A stretch of 64,000 nucleotides of DNA. It comes from Phytohabitans suffuscus (GTDB lineage Bacteria; Actinomycetota; Actinomycetes; Mycobacteriales; Micromonosporaceae). The stretch is from contig NZ_AP022871.1 of assembly GCF_011764565.1 (NCBI RefSeq), positions 3,844,320-3,908,319 on the forward strand. Direction: 5' to 3'. Below, one piece after another: positions 38,307 to 47,413 of the stretch. The translations under genes and the position numbers were made by a program. The notes under the pieces were generated by a model. The model saw only the letters and a list, made by a program, of their open reading frames with translations, was not told the origin of the DNA and did not search any database. How positions within the stretch are numbered: the stretch's first letter is position 1; each line of letters begins with the position of its first letter.

Positions 38307-39077
38307 TCAGTGCTTCTGGTACCCGATGACGCTCTCGATCCAGGGGACGATGACGTCGATCCGCGCGGTCGTCTCGTCCAGCACGTGCGGGCAGCTCGGC
38401 CCGCTGTTGACCACCGCCACCAGGATCGGCCGGCCGGGAAGCCGCTCGGAGAAGAACGGGCCACCCGAGTCGTATGGGCACGGGGTGGTGTCGCGTTGCG
38501 GCGCGTAGCCGGTCATGCCGAGCGTGGCGGCGTTCACGGTCGTGACCTGGAGCTGGCCGGTGCGCAGCCGGGTCGACGGGGTGGGGTTCTGGCTGGTGAC
38601 CGAGCCGTAGCCGGTCAGCCGCAGCACGTCGCCGACCTCGGGCGCCGTCCGGCCCAGCCGCAGCGGCCGGATGCCGGTGATCCGCTTGTCGATCTTCGCG
38701 AGCGCGACGTCGTTGGTCGGCGACTGCCGGACGGCGATCACGGTGGCGACGTGCCCGCCGGTGCCCGAAAGGTCGGTGCGGCCGACGGTCGCGGTGGTGA
38801 GGTCGGCCACCGGCCGCTCCACCCGGACCCCGTTGACGTCGCGGAAGCAGTGCCCGGCGGTGAGCACCCACTGGGGCGCGATCAGCGAGCCGGAACAGGC
38901 GCTGTTTCGGCGCCCGCCGTCCGCGGTCGGGATACCGGTCATCGTCAGCTTCACCGAGAACCGGTACTTGCCGATCGGCACCTCCTCACCGTTGGCGATG
39001 GCGTTGGCCGGTGCGGCGTGCGCGACGAGAGCCAGGGCGGCGGCGCCGAGTACTGCCGTGAGCCTTCTAGTCCACAT
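38307..39077 (-). CDS. Secreted trypsin-like serine protease (S1 family)
   Basis: Exported protease of 256 residues. Signal peptide (AVLGAAALALVAHAAPANA), then the mature chain beginning near IANGEEVPIGKYRF. The catalytic triad is visible: His in VLTAGHC, Asp in NDVALAKI and Ser in YDSGGPFF. Cysteines near the His and Ser loops fit chymotrypsin-type disulfides. The specificity-pocket position before the active Ser reads CPYDSGGP, compatible with but not proving trypsin-like preference. The ATG at 39077 lacks a clear ribosome binding site; a TTG four codons upstream is possible. It stands alone between the iron-regulated operon and the restriction cassette. Confidence 0.92.
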   Translation of the reverse strand: MWTRRLTAVLGAAALALVAHAAPANAIANGEEVPIGKYRFSVKLTMTGIPTADGGRRNSACSGSLIAPQWVLTAGHCFRDVNGVRVERPVADLTTATVGRTDLSGTGGHVATVIAVRQSPTNDVALAKIDKRITGIRPLRLGRTAPEVGDVLRLTGYGSVTSQNPTPSTRLRTGQLQVTTVNAATLGMTGYAPQRDTTPCPYDSGGPFFSERLPGRPILVAVVNSGPSCPHVLDETTARIDVIVPWIESVIGYQKH

Positions 39078-39276
39078 AGGGGGATTCAACCCCGAGTGTC
39101 CGGGTCGCCGCAGCCCGGGCGCTGACCCGCGCCGCCCATCTCAACGGCGGAACATAGCTAATGGTTGTGGTTCTGTCACTTACCGTCAAGTTGTTGAGTC
39201 ATAAAGCGAGTCACCCGTAACGAAAGCGGGCTCCAGGGCGTGGCTGGGCAGAAACCGAGTAAGTGATGTCGGCAAG

Positions 39277-40467
39277 ATGTTCGATGTGAGTGAGGACGTC
39301 GCGGGTCGCAGCTACGCTCGGGTCTATCGCACGCTTGGTCGGCAGGTGTTGCATGAGTTCCTTCGACAGGCGGTCAGTGCCTCCGGGGGGCGCGTGCTCT
39401 ATGCGAGCAGGGCCGACAGGGCGCCGATCTACCTCGGGGTGCATGGCGCTCACGACGAACGGATCGGACTCCTCGTTTACCCGTTCACAGCGAATCAGCG
39501 GACCATCACCAATCGGCCGCTCGACGAGCACCGTATGCAGATCCGTTATGGCGGTGAGGAGAGCTGGGCTGGCGAGCACCGGCTCGGACTAGACGTTGCC
39601 CAAGTTGACACAACGCTCGTCCTCGGGGTGCATGTCGAGCGCCAAATGTTCATCGGGCTGGACCCGGCGCTGTACGACCCACTGCCGATGGGTATCAGTT
39701 TTGAGTTCAAGGAGAGTGACGTCGCGGCGGCCATCGGGCGCGGGTGGCACGTGTACGAGCGGGTAACCCGTGCGGGAAGGCGACGTGATCCGCGCACGGC
39801 GGAACGACTCGAGACTGTCGTGATGTTCCGTCCGGAAAGGCTGCTGGACTACGTCCGGCTGGAGCGGGAGGCCGCTGACCTTGCTCTTGATCCACCGCTT
39901 CGGTTTATTGCCGCCCAGCAGGTCGCCACCCGAACCGGGCGCGAACACGCTATCGGTGCGCTGCACCCGCTTGAGGAACAGTTCGGCATGAGTAGCGCCG
40001 ATATCCTCGAAATGATCAACAAGCGTCTGCGACTGTCGGTTGCTGTCCGTGGCGGGGTCGCCGAGTTTCACTTGGAGCGACTCCTGACTGCCGACCCAAG
40101 CGTCGCCCACGTAGAGCCTCTCGACGTGGACAGCCAGCCTGACTTCCGGGTAACTCTGGCAGATGGGCGCGTCCTAACCATCGAGTGCAAGAACACCTCG
40201 CCGGAGCGGTACGCGAATGGCGACTATCGGGTCGAGGTGCAGAAGACTCGGGCCTCCACCGGGGATCCAGCCAGCCGCTATTACCGGGTAGACCAGTTTG
40301 ATCTTGTTGCTGCCTGCTTGTACGCGCCCACAAAGAAGTGGGAGTTCGTGTTCAAGGATGCTGAGTTGCTAGCCCGCCACCGCTATTATCCAGACCGGAT
40401 CGCGCCGATGCAGCGCGTGGACGCAACCTGGCAACGCGAGGTGACTGCGGCCGCTCGCCCTCGCTAG
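39277..40467 (+). CDS. PD-(D/E)XK-like protein, probable restriction endonuclease of the adjacent methyltransferase
   Basis: Protein of 396 residues, cytoplasmic. Near residue 290 a nuclease core is seen: QPDFRVTLADGRVLTIECKN, i.e. Asp followed by Glu-x-Lys (ECK), preceded by an Asp-Pro-Ser-Val helix and followed by VEVQKTR, a common PD-(D/E)XK arrangement. The N-terminal 240 residues contain a repeated-beta region (FIGLDPALYDPLPMGISFEF) like the target-recognition part of EcoRII-type or methylase-associated proteins. It is convergent with vsr and a C5-methyltransferase gene, so a type II restriction enzyme is the best guess. Base composition is AT-richer than in neighbouring genes, a sign of acquisition. 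Confidence 0.7.
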   Translation: MFDVSEDVAGRSYARVYRTLGRQVLHEFLRQAVSASGGRVLYASRADRAPIYLGVHGAHDERIGLLVYPFTANQRTITNRPLDEHRMQIRYGGEESWAGEHRLGLDVAQVDTTLVLGVHVERQMFIGLDPALYDPLPMGISFEFKESDVAAAIGRGWHVYERVTRAGRRRDPRTAERLETVVMFRPERLLDYVRLEREAADLALDPPLRFIAAQQVATRTGREHAIGALHPLEEQFGMSSADILEMINKRLRLSVAVRGGVAEFHLERLLTADPSVAHVEPLDVDSQPDFRVTLADGRVLTIECKNTSPERYANGDYRVEVQKTRASTGDPASRYYRVDQFDLVAACLYAPTKKWEFVFKDAELLARHRYYPDRIAPMQRVDATWQREVTAAARPR

Positions 40468-40544
40468 TCAGAACTCGCCCTCCCCGCAAGAGGAGTACAA
40501 AAAGTTACCTCAGACGCGCTGCCGGAAGCACTCAACACGGACGC

Positions 40545-40994
40545 TCACTGAATGTCAGAAACGGGCGTGCCGGTCGGGGGAGGGGAGATGCCTTGCAGGA
40601 CGGCCCGGGCAGCAGTCTGCGGGTCGCTGCGGACCGTGCACTCCCAGACCCTAACGACTGTCCACCCAGCCCGTTGTGCCGCCAGCGTGCTGTGTGCGTC
40701 TCGTTCTTTGTTGCGAGCCATCTTCTGCTCCCAGAGCGCCGCGTTGGGACCTTCGAACGGTCGCGTGCGGCCATGTACAGGGCAGGAGTGCCAGTAGTCA
40801 CCGTCGACGAAAACCGCGATCATGCGCCGAGGAAGAACCAGGTCAGGAGTGCATCCAGGAGCTAGGCGGCGATGCAGCCTGAACCGCGCGCCGGACGCAT
40901 GCAGGGCACGGCGTAGGAGCAGCTCAGGTTCGGTGTGCTCTTTACGGCGGCCGTGTAGATGCTTGCTGATGGTGGTGGTTACCCAGGCGGCCAT
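40545..40994 (-). CDS. vsr: Very short patch repair endonuclease (Vsr)
   Basis: Vsr endonuclease of 149 residues from the ATG at 40994. Vsr nicks DNA 5' of T in T:G mismatches that arise when 5-methylcytosine deaminates in a methyltransferase target. The catalytic segment FVDGDYWHSCPVHG matches the family FVDGCFWHGC motif, with the nicking Asp, metal-binding and wedge residues; the usual Cys-Phe is Asp-Tyr here. PDLVLPRRMIAVF precedes it and VVRVWECTVR follows, as expected. It starts four bases after the methyltransferase stop, so it is co-transcribed. The longer upstream frame overlaps the methyltransferase and is not coding. Confidence 0.9.
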   Translation of the reverse strand: MAAWVTTTISKHLHGRRKEHTEPELLLRRALHASGARFRLHRRLAPGCTPDLVLPRRMIAVFVDGDYWHSCPVHGRTRPFEGPNAALWEQKMARNKERDAHSTLAAQRAGWTVVRVWECTVRSDPQTAARAVLQGISPPPTGTPVSDIQ

Positions 40995-40998
40995 GCCC

Positions 40999-42072
40999 TC
41001 AGAGTAGGGGTTGCTCTGCCTCTCCGTGGAGTGCCAGGATGACCCGCTTCGCCAGCAGTGGAGGGACGCAGTTGCCGATCTGCGCTTGGACGGAGTTACG
41101 GGAGCCCACGAACTCGAAGTCGTCTGGGAAGGTGAACAGACGCTTGAGTTCGCCGACGCGTAGTCGGCGGTTGTCCCAGTGGAACGGTCCGATGTATGGG
41201 CCCGGCTGCGCCTGGATCGTCGGGGCGGGACGGTCAGGGGACAGCTTAAGTAGGAACGACCAGTACTTGCTACGCCACCGGAACTGGGGGTCAGGATGCC
41301 CGCGCCGCTCCGTGTAGAACAGGTAGTTGTCGCCTGGAGGGATCCCCGGTAGGAGATGGCCGTACTTTCCGCCAACCGTTTCGCTGGGCTCAGGCTCGGT
41401 AATCAGCCCTTCGAGAGCCTCTCCAGCCGTCTTGTGTGGCCGTTCACTGTTTCCCACGGTGCGGCGCTCCCATCGCCCACCATGGCTGGGCTCGGGGTGC
41501 CTTGGCAGCAGGTCGCTCTTGGGAACGCCGAGAACGAACAGGCGTGGCCGCGCCTGCGGCACGCCGTAGTCCGCGGCGTTCAGGACCTTCGCGGTGCAGT
41601 GGTAGCCTGCTTCATCAATCTCCCGCATGAGGCGTTCGTATGCTGGTCTGCTGGCCTTGTTGTTGTACGTCAGCGCGTAGACGTTCTCTAGGACGAACCG
41701 GCGGGGCCGTGCTTCCCGCAGTACGCGGGTGTAGGCCTGCAGCAGCGACGCGGTGGGGTCCAGGCCTTCTCGCTTCCACTCCAGCCAGAAACCTGACTTG
41801 GAGAAAGGGGTGCACGGAGGCCCACCAATCAGCAGGTCTGGGCGCTCGTCCTCCGCGAGCCCTGCGGCCGCCAAGATCTGCTCTGTTGGCACGCCCATGA
41901 TGTCGCCCTGAATCACCGGGGAGCGAAGGTGATCGAAGTTCTTCTCCATGGTTGCTGCTGCGTCCCTGTCCCACTCAACAGCGGCGCGAACCTCATAGCC
42001 TGCGTCCTCGGTCCCTCGATCGAGGCCGCCAGCGCCAGCGAACAGCGAGATCGCTATGCCATGGTTAGCCAC
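40999..42072 (-). CDS. DNA (cytosine-5) methyltransferase
   Basis: C5-cytosine methyltransferase of 357 residues. Conserved motifs in order: motif I SLFAGAGGLDRG (SAM binding), motif IV GGPPCTPFSKSG with the catalytic Cys, motif VI RRFVLENVYAL, motif VIII-like QARPRLFVLG, and motif X near QIGNCVPPLLAK. The target-recognition region is short. It methylates the host DNA to protect it from the partner endonuclease; the recognition sequence cannot be read from the sequence. It is followed immediately by vsr. The presence of Vsr implies that methylation creates deamination hot spots. The start ATG at 42072 gives MANHGIAISLF. Confidence 0.94.
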   Translation of the reverse strand: MANHGIAISLFAGAGGLDRGTEDAGYEVRAAVEWDRDAAATMEKNFDHLRSPVIQGDIMGVPTEQILAAAGLAEDERPDLLIGGPPCTPFSKSGFWLEWKREGLDPTASLLQAYTRVLREARPRRFVLENVYALTYNNKASRPAYERLMREIDEAGYHCTAKVLNAADYGVPQARPRLFVLGVPKSDLLPRHPEPSHGGRWERRTVGNSERPHKTAGEALEGLITEPEPSETVGGKYGHLLPGIPPGDNYLFYTERRGHPDPQFRWRSKYWSFLLKLSPDRPAPTIQAQPGPYIGPFHWDNRRLRVGELKRLFTFPDDFEFVGSRNSVQAQIGNCVPPLLAKRVILALHGEAEQPLL

Positions 42073-42436
42073 GTCCGGATCATGCCAGACCTTTGGCCAT
42101 GAACCCAGTAGGCGCCGCCGTCATTGCAACGTTGCGGTGGGTAAGACCTGCTGGTCCTTCCCGGGCTCGACGCAGGTGCTCAGCCCTGGCGAAGCGTCGT
42201 CGTTCGTTGTTGTTGCCTCGGCCACCACGGCCGAGCCTGTATGTCAGACCTTGACGCGGAACGGACTAAAGGGATCCCGAGGTAGATGTGGACCGCTCGT
42301 AGGTGGATTTGAGTTTCCGAGCAGCTCATGGTCGGTGTGGTGGTGCCCTTCCAAAAGATCTGGTGGCCCGTGTCGATCTGGCCTGGGGAAGTTCGACGCG
42401 TTGGTAGCAAGGACCTCGACGACAAGGAGCGGAACG
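42073..42436. other. Non-coding gap
   Basis: 364 bases between the divergent methyltransferase and the dihydrofolate-reductase-like gene. Open frames here merely extend neighbouring ones. It should contain both promoters. No repeat or attachment site noted. It marks the right edge of the restriction cassette. Confidence 0.4.
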
Positions 42437-43039
42437 ATGAGCAAGGTCACGACCGGCGCCACGATGTCCCTCGACGGCTTCATCGCGGGCCCCAACCACA
42501 CGGACGGCTTCGACCACCTCTTCGCGTGGTACGGCGCGGGTGACGTGGAGATGCCCAGCGGCCTCCCGGACATGACGTTCAAGGTCTCCGCCGCCAGCGC
42601 GGAGCACCTCCGGCGGTTGCAGGAGCGGGTCGGCGTCCTGGTGGTCGGCCGGCGGCTCTACGACATCACCGACGGATGGGACGGGCGGCACCCGATGGAC
42701 AAGACCGTGGTGGTGCTCACCCACAAGCGACCCGACGACCGGCCGGCGGACGACGAGAACTTCGTCTTCGTCACCACCGGTATCGAGGACGCGATCGCCA
42801 AGGCCAAGCAGATCGCCGGCGACAAGGACGTCGGCGTCAACGGTGGTGAGATCGCCCGCCAGTGCTTCGACGCCGGTCTGCTGGACGAGGTGCACGTCGA
42901 CCTGGTGCCGGTCTTCCTCGGCGCCGGCATCCCGCTGCTGGGCCAGATCAAGGACGCGCCGGTGACACTTGCGGGGCCGACCTCGGTGACCCAGGGGACC
43001 GCGGTCACCCACCTGGCCTACCGGGTGGTGCGGAAGTAG
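42437..43039 (+). CDS. Dihydrofolate reductase/RibD C-terminal family protein
   Basis: Protein of 200 residues of the DHFR-like RibD-C superfamily, which comprises NADPH-dependent reductases of unknown substrate in actinomycetes. It begins KVTTGATMSLDGFIAGPNHT, the usual first strand and loop. GVLVVGRRLYDITDGWDG is the conserved Gly-Arg motif of the nucleotide site and GDKDVGVNGGEIARQ the second nucleotide motif; LLDEVHVDLVPVFLGAG closes the fold. ATG at 42437 follows AAGGAG by eight bases; longer frames upstream lack this site. It stands 22 bases before the next gene and may be co-transcribed with it, though no functional link is apparent. Confidence 0.93.
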   Translation: MSKVTTGATMSLDGFIAGPNHTDGFDHLFAWYGAGDVEMPSGLPDMTFKVSAASAEHLRRLQERVGVLVVGRRLYDITDGWDGRHPMDKTVVVLTHKRPDDRPADDENFVFVTTGIEDAIAKAKQIAGDKDVGVNGGEIARQCFDAGLLDEVHVDLVPVFLGAGIPLLGQIKDAPVTLAGPTSVTQGTAVTHLAYRVVRK

Positions 43040-43061
43040 ATCTTGACGGGAGACTTGGGGC

Positions 43062-44263
43062 ATGGCCTACGACGTGAGCGCGGTCCGCGCGACCTACCCC
43101 GCCCTCTCCGATGGATACGCCTACCTCGACGGTGCCGCCGGCACCCAGGTGCCCGAGGCGGTGATCGAGGCGATCGCCTCCGCCTACCGCCGGGGATCGG
43201 AAACGTGGGCGGGGCGTTCCCGGCCAGCCACCGGTCGGACACCCTCGTCGCCGAGGCTCGGGCAGCGGTCGCCGACCTGGTCGGCGGCCACCCCGGGGGC
43301 GTGATCCTCGGGCCAAACATGACCACGCTCACGTACCGCCTGGCGTACGCGCTGGCCAGGCAGTGGCGCGAGGGCGACGAGGTGGTGCTCACCCGGCTCG
43401 ACCACGACGCGAACGTGCGGCCGTGGGTGCAGGTGGCGGCTCGGGCCGGCGCGACCGTCCGCTGGGCGCAGGTGGATGTGGCGACCGGCGAGCTCGGCGT
43501 CGAGCAGTACGACTCGCTGATCGGCGAGCGCACCCGCCTTGTCGCGGTCACCGCCGCGAGCAACGTGCTCGGCACCCGCCCGGACGTGGCGGCGATCACG
43601 GCGAAGGCGCGGGCGGCCGGGGCGGTCACGTACGTCGACGGGGTGCACGCCAGCGCGCACGGCCCCACCGACGCGGCCGCGCTCGGCGCCGACTTCTACG
43701 CCACCAGCGCGTACAAGTGGTCCGGCCCGCACATCGGCGCGGTGGTCGCCGACCCCGACCGGCTCGACGCGCTGATCCCGGACAAGCTCGCCTCCTCCAC
43801 CGACGAGGTGCCGGGGCGGTTCGAGACCGGCACGTCGCCGTTCGCCGACTTCGCCGGCGTGGTGGCCGCGGTCGACCACCTGGCCGGGCTCGACCCGACC
43901 GCCACCGGCACCCGGCGGGAGCGGCTGCTCACCTCGCTGGCCGCGGCCGAGGCGTACGAGCTGGACCTCTTCGCCTGGCTGCTGACCGGGCTGGCGCGGA
44001 TGCCGCACGTGACCGTGTACGGGAAGGCGGCGCGGCGCACCGCGACGGCGTACTTCACCGTCGCGGGGCGCACTCCGCGCGAGGTCGCCACCCACCTCGC
44101 CACCCGCCGCGTGAACGTGTGGGACGGGCACAACTACGCGTGGGAGGTCACCGCGGCGCTCGGCATCCGGGAGGCGGGCAGCGCCGTGCGGGCCGGGCTG
44201 GTCCACTACAACGACCGCTCCGACGTCGACCGCCTCCTCGCCGGCGTGGCCGAGCTGGCCTAG
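43062..44263 (+). CDS. PLP-dependent aminotransferase class V / cysteine-desulfurase-like enzyme (one apparent frameshift)
   Basis: Fold-type I PLP enzyme of about 400 residues. The start is MAYDVSAVRATYPALSDG; the strongly conserved loop YLDGAAGTQVPEAVIEAI follows. The frame breaks at about 43195: AYRRG should continue IGNVGGAFPASHRSD, needing one G more in the GGGG run. Downstream, DHDANVRPWVQVA and the PLP Lys in YATSAYKWSGPHIG are intact. The class includes cysteine desulfurases and kynureninases; without an active-site Cys loop I cannot choose, so a desulfurase-like aminotransferase is the general name. It ends four bases inside metE, on the opposite strand. Confidence 0.87.
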
Positions 44264-46410
44264 TCCGTGCGGCGCTCGCGGGCGGCCGTCACGAGGTTGG
44301 CCAGCGCCGCCTCCACCTGGGGATACGTCCGCGTCTTGAGGCCGCAGTCCGGGTTGACCCAGACCCGTTCCGCCGGCACCACCTCGAGCACGGCGTCGAG
44401 CAGGTCGCCGACCTCCGCGGCGCCGGGCACCCGCGGCGAGTGGATGTCGTACACCCCCGGGCCGAGGCCGCGGCCGAAGCCGTCCAGCTGGCCCAGGATG
44501 CGCCCGCTCGAGCGGGCCGACTCGATCGTGGTCACGTCGGCGTCGAGTCCGTCGATCGCGGCGATCACCTCGCTGGCGTTCGAGTAGCACAGGTGGGTGT
44601 GGATCTGCGTGTGGTCGCCGGCGCTGGAGGTGGCGTGCCGGTACGCCGCCACCGCCCACCGCAGGTACTCGTCCTGCCGCTCGCGCCGCAGCGGGAGCAG
44701 CTCGCGCAGCGCCGGCTCGTCCACCTGGATGATCGACGTGCCTTCGGCGGCCAGGTCGTGCACCTCCGCGCGGACCGCCTCGGCGACCTGGGCCACCACC
44801 TCGCGCAGCGCGATGTCCCGCCGCACGAAAGACCAGGCCACGATCGTCACCGGCCCGGTGAGCATGCCCTTGACCGGCCGCTCGGTGAGCGACTGGGCGT
44901 ACCGGGTCCAGCGCACGGTGATCGGGGCCGGGCGGCGTACGTCGCTGTGGATGATCGGCGGTCGGGTGCAGCGCGAGCCGTACGACTGCACCCAGCCGTG
45001 CCGGGTGATCGCGAAGCCGTCCAGGTGCTCGGCGAAGTACTGCACCATGTCGTTGCGCTCCGGCTCGCCGTGCACGAGCACGTCGATGCCGAGCCGCTCC
45101 TGCAGCCGGACCACCCGCTCGATCTCCGCCTCGATCAGCCGTTCGTACCCCGGCTCGTCCAGCGTCCCGGCGGCCAGCGCGGCCCGGGCGGCGCGCAGCT
45201 CGCCGGTCTGCGGGAACGATCCGATCGTGGTCACCGGCAGCTCCGGCAGTCCAAGGTGGACGGCCTGCGAGGCGGCCCGCTCGGGGTACGGCGCACGGGT
45301 GTCCGAAGTGGACGTCGGTGGTGCCGCGGCCGGGGAACGCGCCGGCGCCGTGCCGGTCGAGCCGCGCGCCAGCAGGTCGGCGAGCGCCACCACCTCGGCC
45401 ACCTTCTGGTCGGCGAAGGCCAGCCGCTCGCGCAGGGCCGGGTCGAGGTCGGTCTCGACGTCTAGGTCGTACGGGACGTGCAGCAGCGAGCAGGAGGTGC
45501 TCACCACGACGTCGGGGTGGCGGGACAGCTCGTACAGGGCGGCGTCGAGGTCGGTGCGCCACACGTCCCGCCCGGAGACCACGCCGGCCACCAGCGTCTT
45601 GCCGCCCAGCGCGGCCGGGTCGACCGGCCCGCCGCGCACGAGGTCGAGGCCGATCGCCTCGATTCCGGTCGCGGCGAGTGCCGGCAGCGCGTCGCCCAGC
45701 TCGCCGAAGTACGACGCGACGAGCAGCTTGGGCCGGTCGGTGAGCGCGCCCAGCCGCTCGTACGCCCGCCGCGCCTCGGCCACGCCGGCGCCGGTGACCA
45801 GCGCCGGCTCGTCCAGCTGCACCCACTCCACGCCCTCGGCGGCGAGCGCGGCGAGCAGGTCGGCGTACGCGTCGAGGGCGTCGTCGAGCCGGCTCAACGG
45901 GGGCGGGCCTCCCGGGGCGGGCTCGGCCAGCAGCAGAAACGTCACCGGGCCCACCACGACCGGCCGGGTGGCGTAGCCGAGGGCGCGCGCCTCGCGTACC
46001 TCCCTCATGGGCTTGTCGCCGGCCAGCCGCAGCGGCGTACCGGCGCCGATCTCCGGTACCAGGTAGTGGTAGTTGGTGTCGAACCACTTGGTCATCCGCA
46101 GCGGCGGCAGGCCGTCGGCGCCGCGGGCCATCGCGAAGTAGGGGTCGGCGGCCGCCCGGTAGCGCTCCGGCACGGCGTCCAGCAGCACGGCGGTGTCCAG
46201 CACGTGGTCGTACTCGGAGAAGGTGTTGGCGGGCAGCGCGCACAGCCCGAGCGCGGCGAGCCGGCGCCAGGTGTCGGCGCGCAGGTCGGCGCCCACCCGG
46301 TCGAGCTCGTCGCGGCTGAGCCGCCCGTCCCAGTACGCCTCCAGCGCCCGCTTCAGCTCGCGGCGCGGTCCGATCCGTGGGTACCCGAGGATTGTCGAAT
46401 GCGTCAGCAC
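44260..46410 (-). CDS. metE: Cobalamin-independent methionine synthase
   Basis: 5-methyltetrahydropteroyltriglutamate-homocysteine methyltransferase of 716 residues, somewhat shorter than the usual ~755 but with both barrels. It makes methionine from homocysteine without B12. The N-terminal barrel begins ILGYPRIGPRRELKRALEAY. Zinc ligands of the catalytic C-terminal barrel are in TQIHTHLCYSN and NPDCGLKTRTYPQVE, with Glu in VQVDEPALRELL-like segments. No B12 riboswitch precedes it. The promoter lies in a 63-base gap shared with a divergent LysR gene, so LysR control, as by MetR, is likely. Homocysteine comes in part from AhcY. Convergent, with a four-base overlap, with the aminotransferase gene. 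Confidence 0.97.
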   Translation of the reverse strand: MLTHSTILGYPRIGPRRELKRALEAYWDGRLSRDELDRVGADLRADTWRRLAALGLCALPANTFSEYDHVLDTAVLLDAVPERYRAAADPYFAMARGADGLPPLRMTKWFDTNYHYLVPEIGAGTPLRLAGDKPMREVREARALGYATRPVVVGPVTFLLLAEPAPGGPPPLSRLDDALDAYADLLAALAAEGVEWVQLDEPALVTGAGVAEARRAYERLGALTDRPKLLVASYFGELGDALPALAATGIEAIGLDLVRGGPVDPAALGGKTLVAGVVSGRDVWRTDLDAALYELSRHPDVVVSTSCSLLHVPYDLDVETDLDPALRERLAFADQKVAEVVALADLLARGSTGTAPARSPAAAPPTSTSDTRAPYPERAASQAVHLGLPELPVTTIGSFPQTGELRAARAALAAGTLDEPGYERLIEAEIERVVRLQERLGIDVLVHGEPERNDMVQYFAEHLDGFAITRHGWVQSYGSRCTRPPIIHSDVRRPAPITVRWTRYAQSLTERPVKGMLTGPVTIVAWSFVRRDIALREVVAQVAEAVRAEVHDLAAEGTSIIQVDEPALRELLPLRRERQDEYLRWAVAAYRHATSSAGDHTQIHTHLCYSNASEVIAAIDGLDADVTTIESARSSGRILGQLDGFGRGLGPGVYDIHSPRVPGAAEVGDLLDAVLEVVPAERVWVNPDCGLKTRTYPQVEAALANLVTAARERRTD

Positions 46411-46473
46411 GCGACGGATCCTGCCCGCGTCGCGGTGCCCGTGTCCGGTCTATAGCCGCTGCTTATCGAGCCA

Positions 46474-47370
46474 ATGGTCTACTGGGGTGTGGATCCGGGG
46501 CCGCCGCAGCGCGAAGTCGCCTGCTTCGTGCGGGTGGCCGAGCACCTGAGCTTCTCCCGGGCCGCGGCCGCGCTGGGCATGACCCAGCCGGCGGTCAGCC
46601 AGGCCGTCGCGCGGCTGGAGCGCACGCTGGGCCTGCGCCTCTTCGACCGGACCAGCCGCGAGGTGGCGCTCTCCGACGCGGGCAAGGTGCTCCTGCCGTA
46701 CGCCGAGGCGATGCTGGAGCACGCGGCGGTGTTCGCGGTCGAGGCGGCCCGGCTCGCCGAGCCCGCCGGGCGGCCCATCAGGCTGGCTTATTGCCCGCTC
46801 GTCGGCGCGCTCGCCGCCCGGGTGGTGCGCCGGCTGGCCGACCGGTCGCCGGCGATCGACGTGGAGCTGCGCCGCGCGGGCTGGGGCGCGGCGACTGCGG
46901 ACCTGGCGCAGGGCGGTGCCGCGGCGGCGTTCATGAGCACGCCGTTTCCCGCCGGGGTGGCGATGACCGCGCGTTTCCACGTACCGGTGACGCACGTGGC
47001 CGTGCCGGCGCGGAGCCGGCTGGCGACCGCGACCCGCCTGGGGCTGGAGCAGTTGCCCGCGGTGCTGCTGCCGCGCCTGCGACCGCCGGGCAGCGTGTGG
47101 CACGCGCTCGCGCCGCGCCTGCGCTCGCCCGCCGTCGTGGGCGACCTCGACGACCTGCCGGCGGCGCTCGACCTCGTCGCGGCCGGACGCGGGCTGCTGG
47201 CCGCGCCGCACCTGCTCGTCGAGACGGTACGCCGGCCGGACGTGCACTTCGTCCCGATCGACGCGGGCGACCTGCGGATGACGTACGGCCTGGTGTGGGT
47301 GCCGGAGCGGGCGTCGGCCGAGCTGATGGCGCTGGTGCAGTCGGCCCGCCAGATCCTCCGCGTGCCGTGA
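46474..47370 (+). CDS. LysR-family transcriptional regulator divergent from metE
   Basis: LysR regulator of about 298 residues. The N-terminal winged HTH (HLSFSRAAAALGMTQPAVSQ) binds DNA; the rest is a periplasmic-binding-protein-like effector domain. Start alternatives are ATG at 46474 and GTG at 46489, the latter giving MDPGPPQREV, closer to the usual length before the HTH; no ribosome binding site decides. The 63-base metE-LysR gap contains the expected operator. The position next to metE suggests it controls methionine synthesis, as MetR does, but the effector domain is not diagnostic. Confidence 0.9.
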   Translation: MVYWGVDPGPPQREVACFVRVAEHLSFSRAAAALGMTQPAVSQAVARLERTLGLRLFDRTSREVALSDAGKVLLPYAEAMLEHAAVFAVEAARLAEPAGRPIRLAYCPLVGALAARVVRRLADRSPAIDVELRRAGWGAATADLAQGGAAAAFMSTPFPAGVAMTARFHVPVTHVAVPARSRLATATRLGLEQLPAVLLPRLRPPGSVWHALAPRLRSPAVVGDLDDLPAALDLVAAGRGLLAAPHLLVETVRRPDVHFVPIDAGDLRMTYGLVWVPERASAELMALVQSARQILRVP

Positions 47371-47413
47371 CGCTTTGGGTATTTGCCCGACTTTTCCGAG
47401 GATACTGACGTCC

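Noticed and set aside
36775..42072. tRNA-anchored genomic island with attachment sites
   Set aside because: tRNA-Lys is near accessory genes, but no integrase gene and no copy of the tRNA 3' end were found.
46411..46473. B12 riboswitch before metE
   Set aside because: The gap is only 63 bases, too short, and has no B12-box-like sequence.
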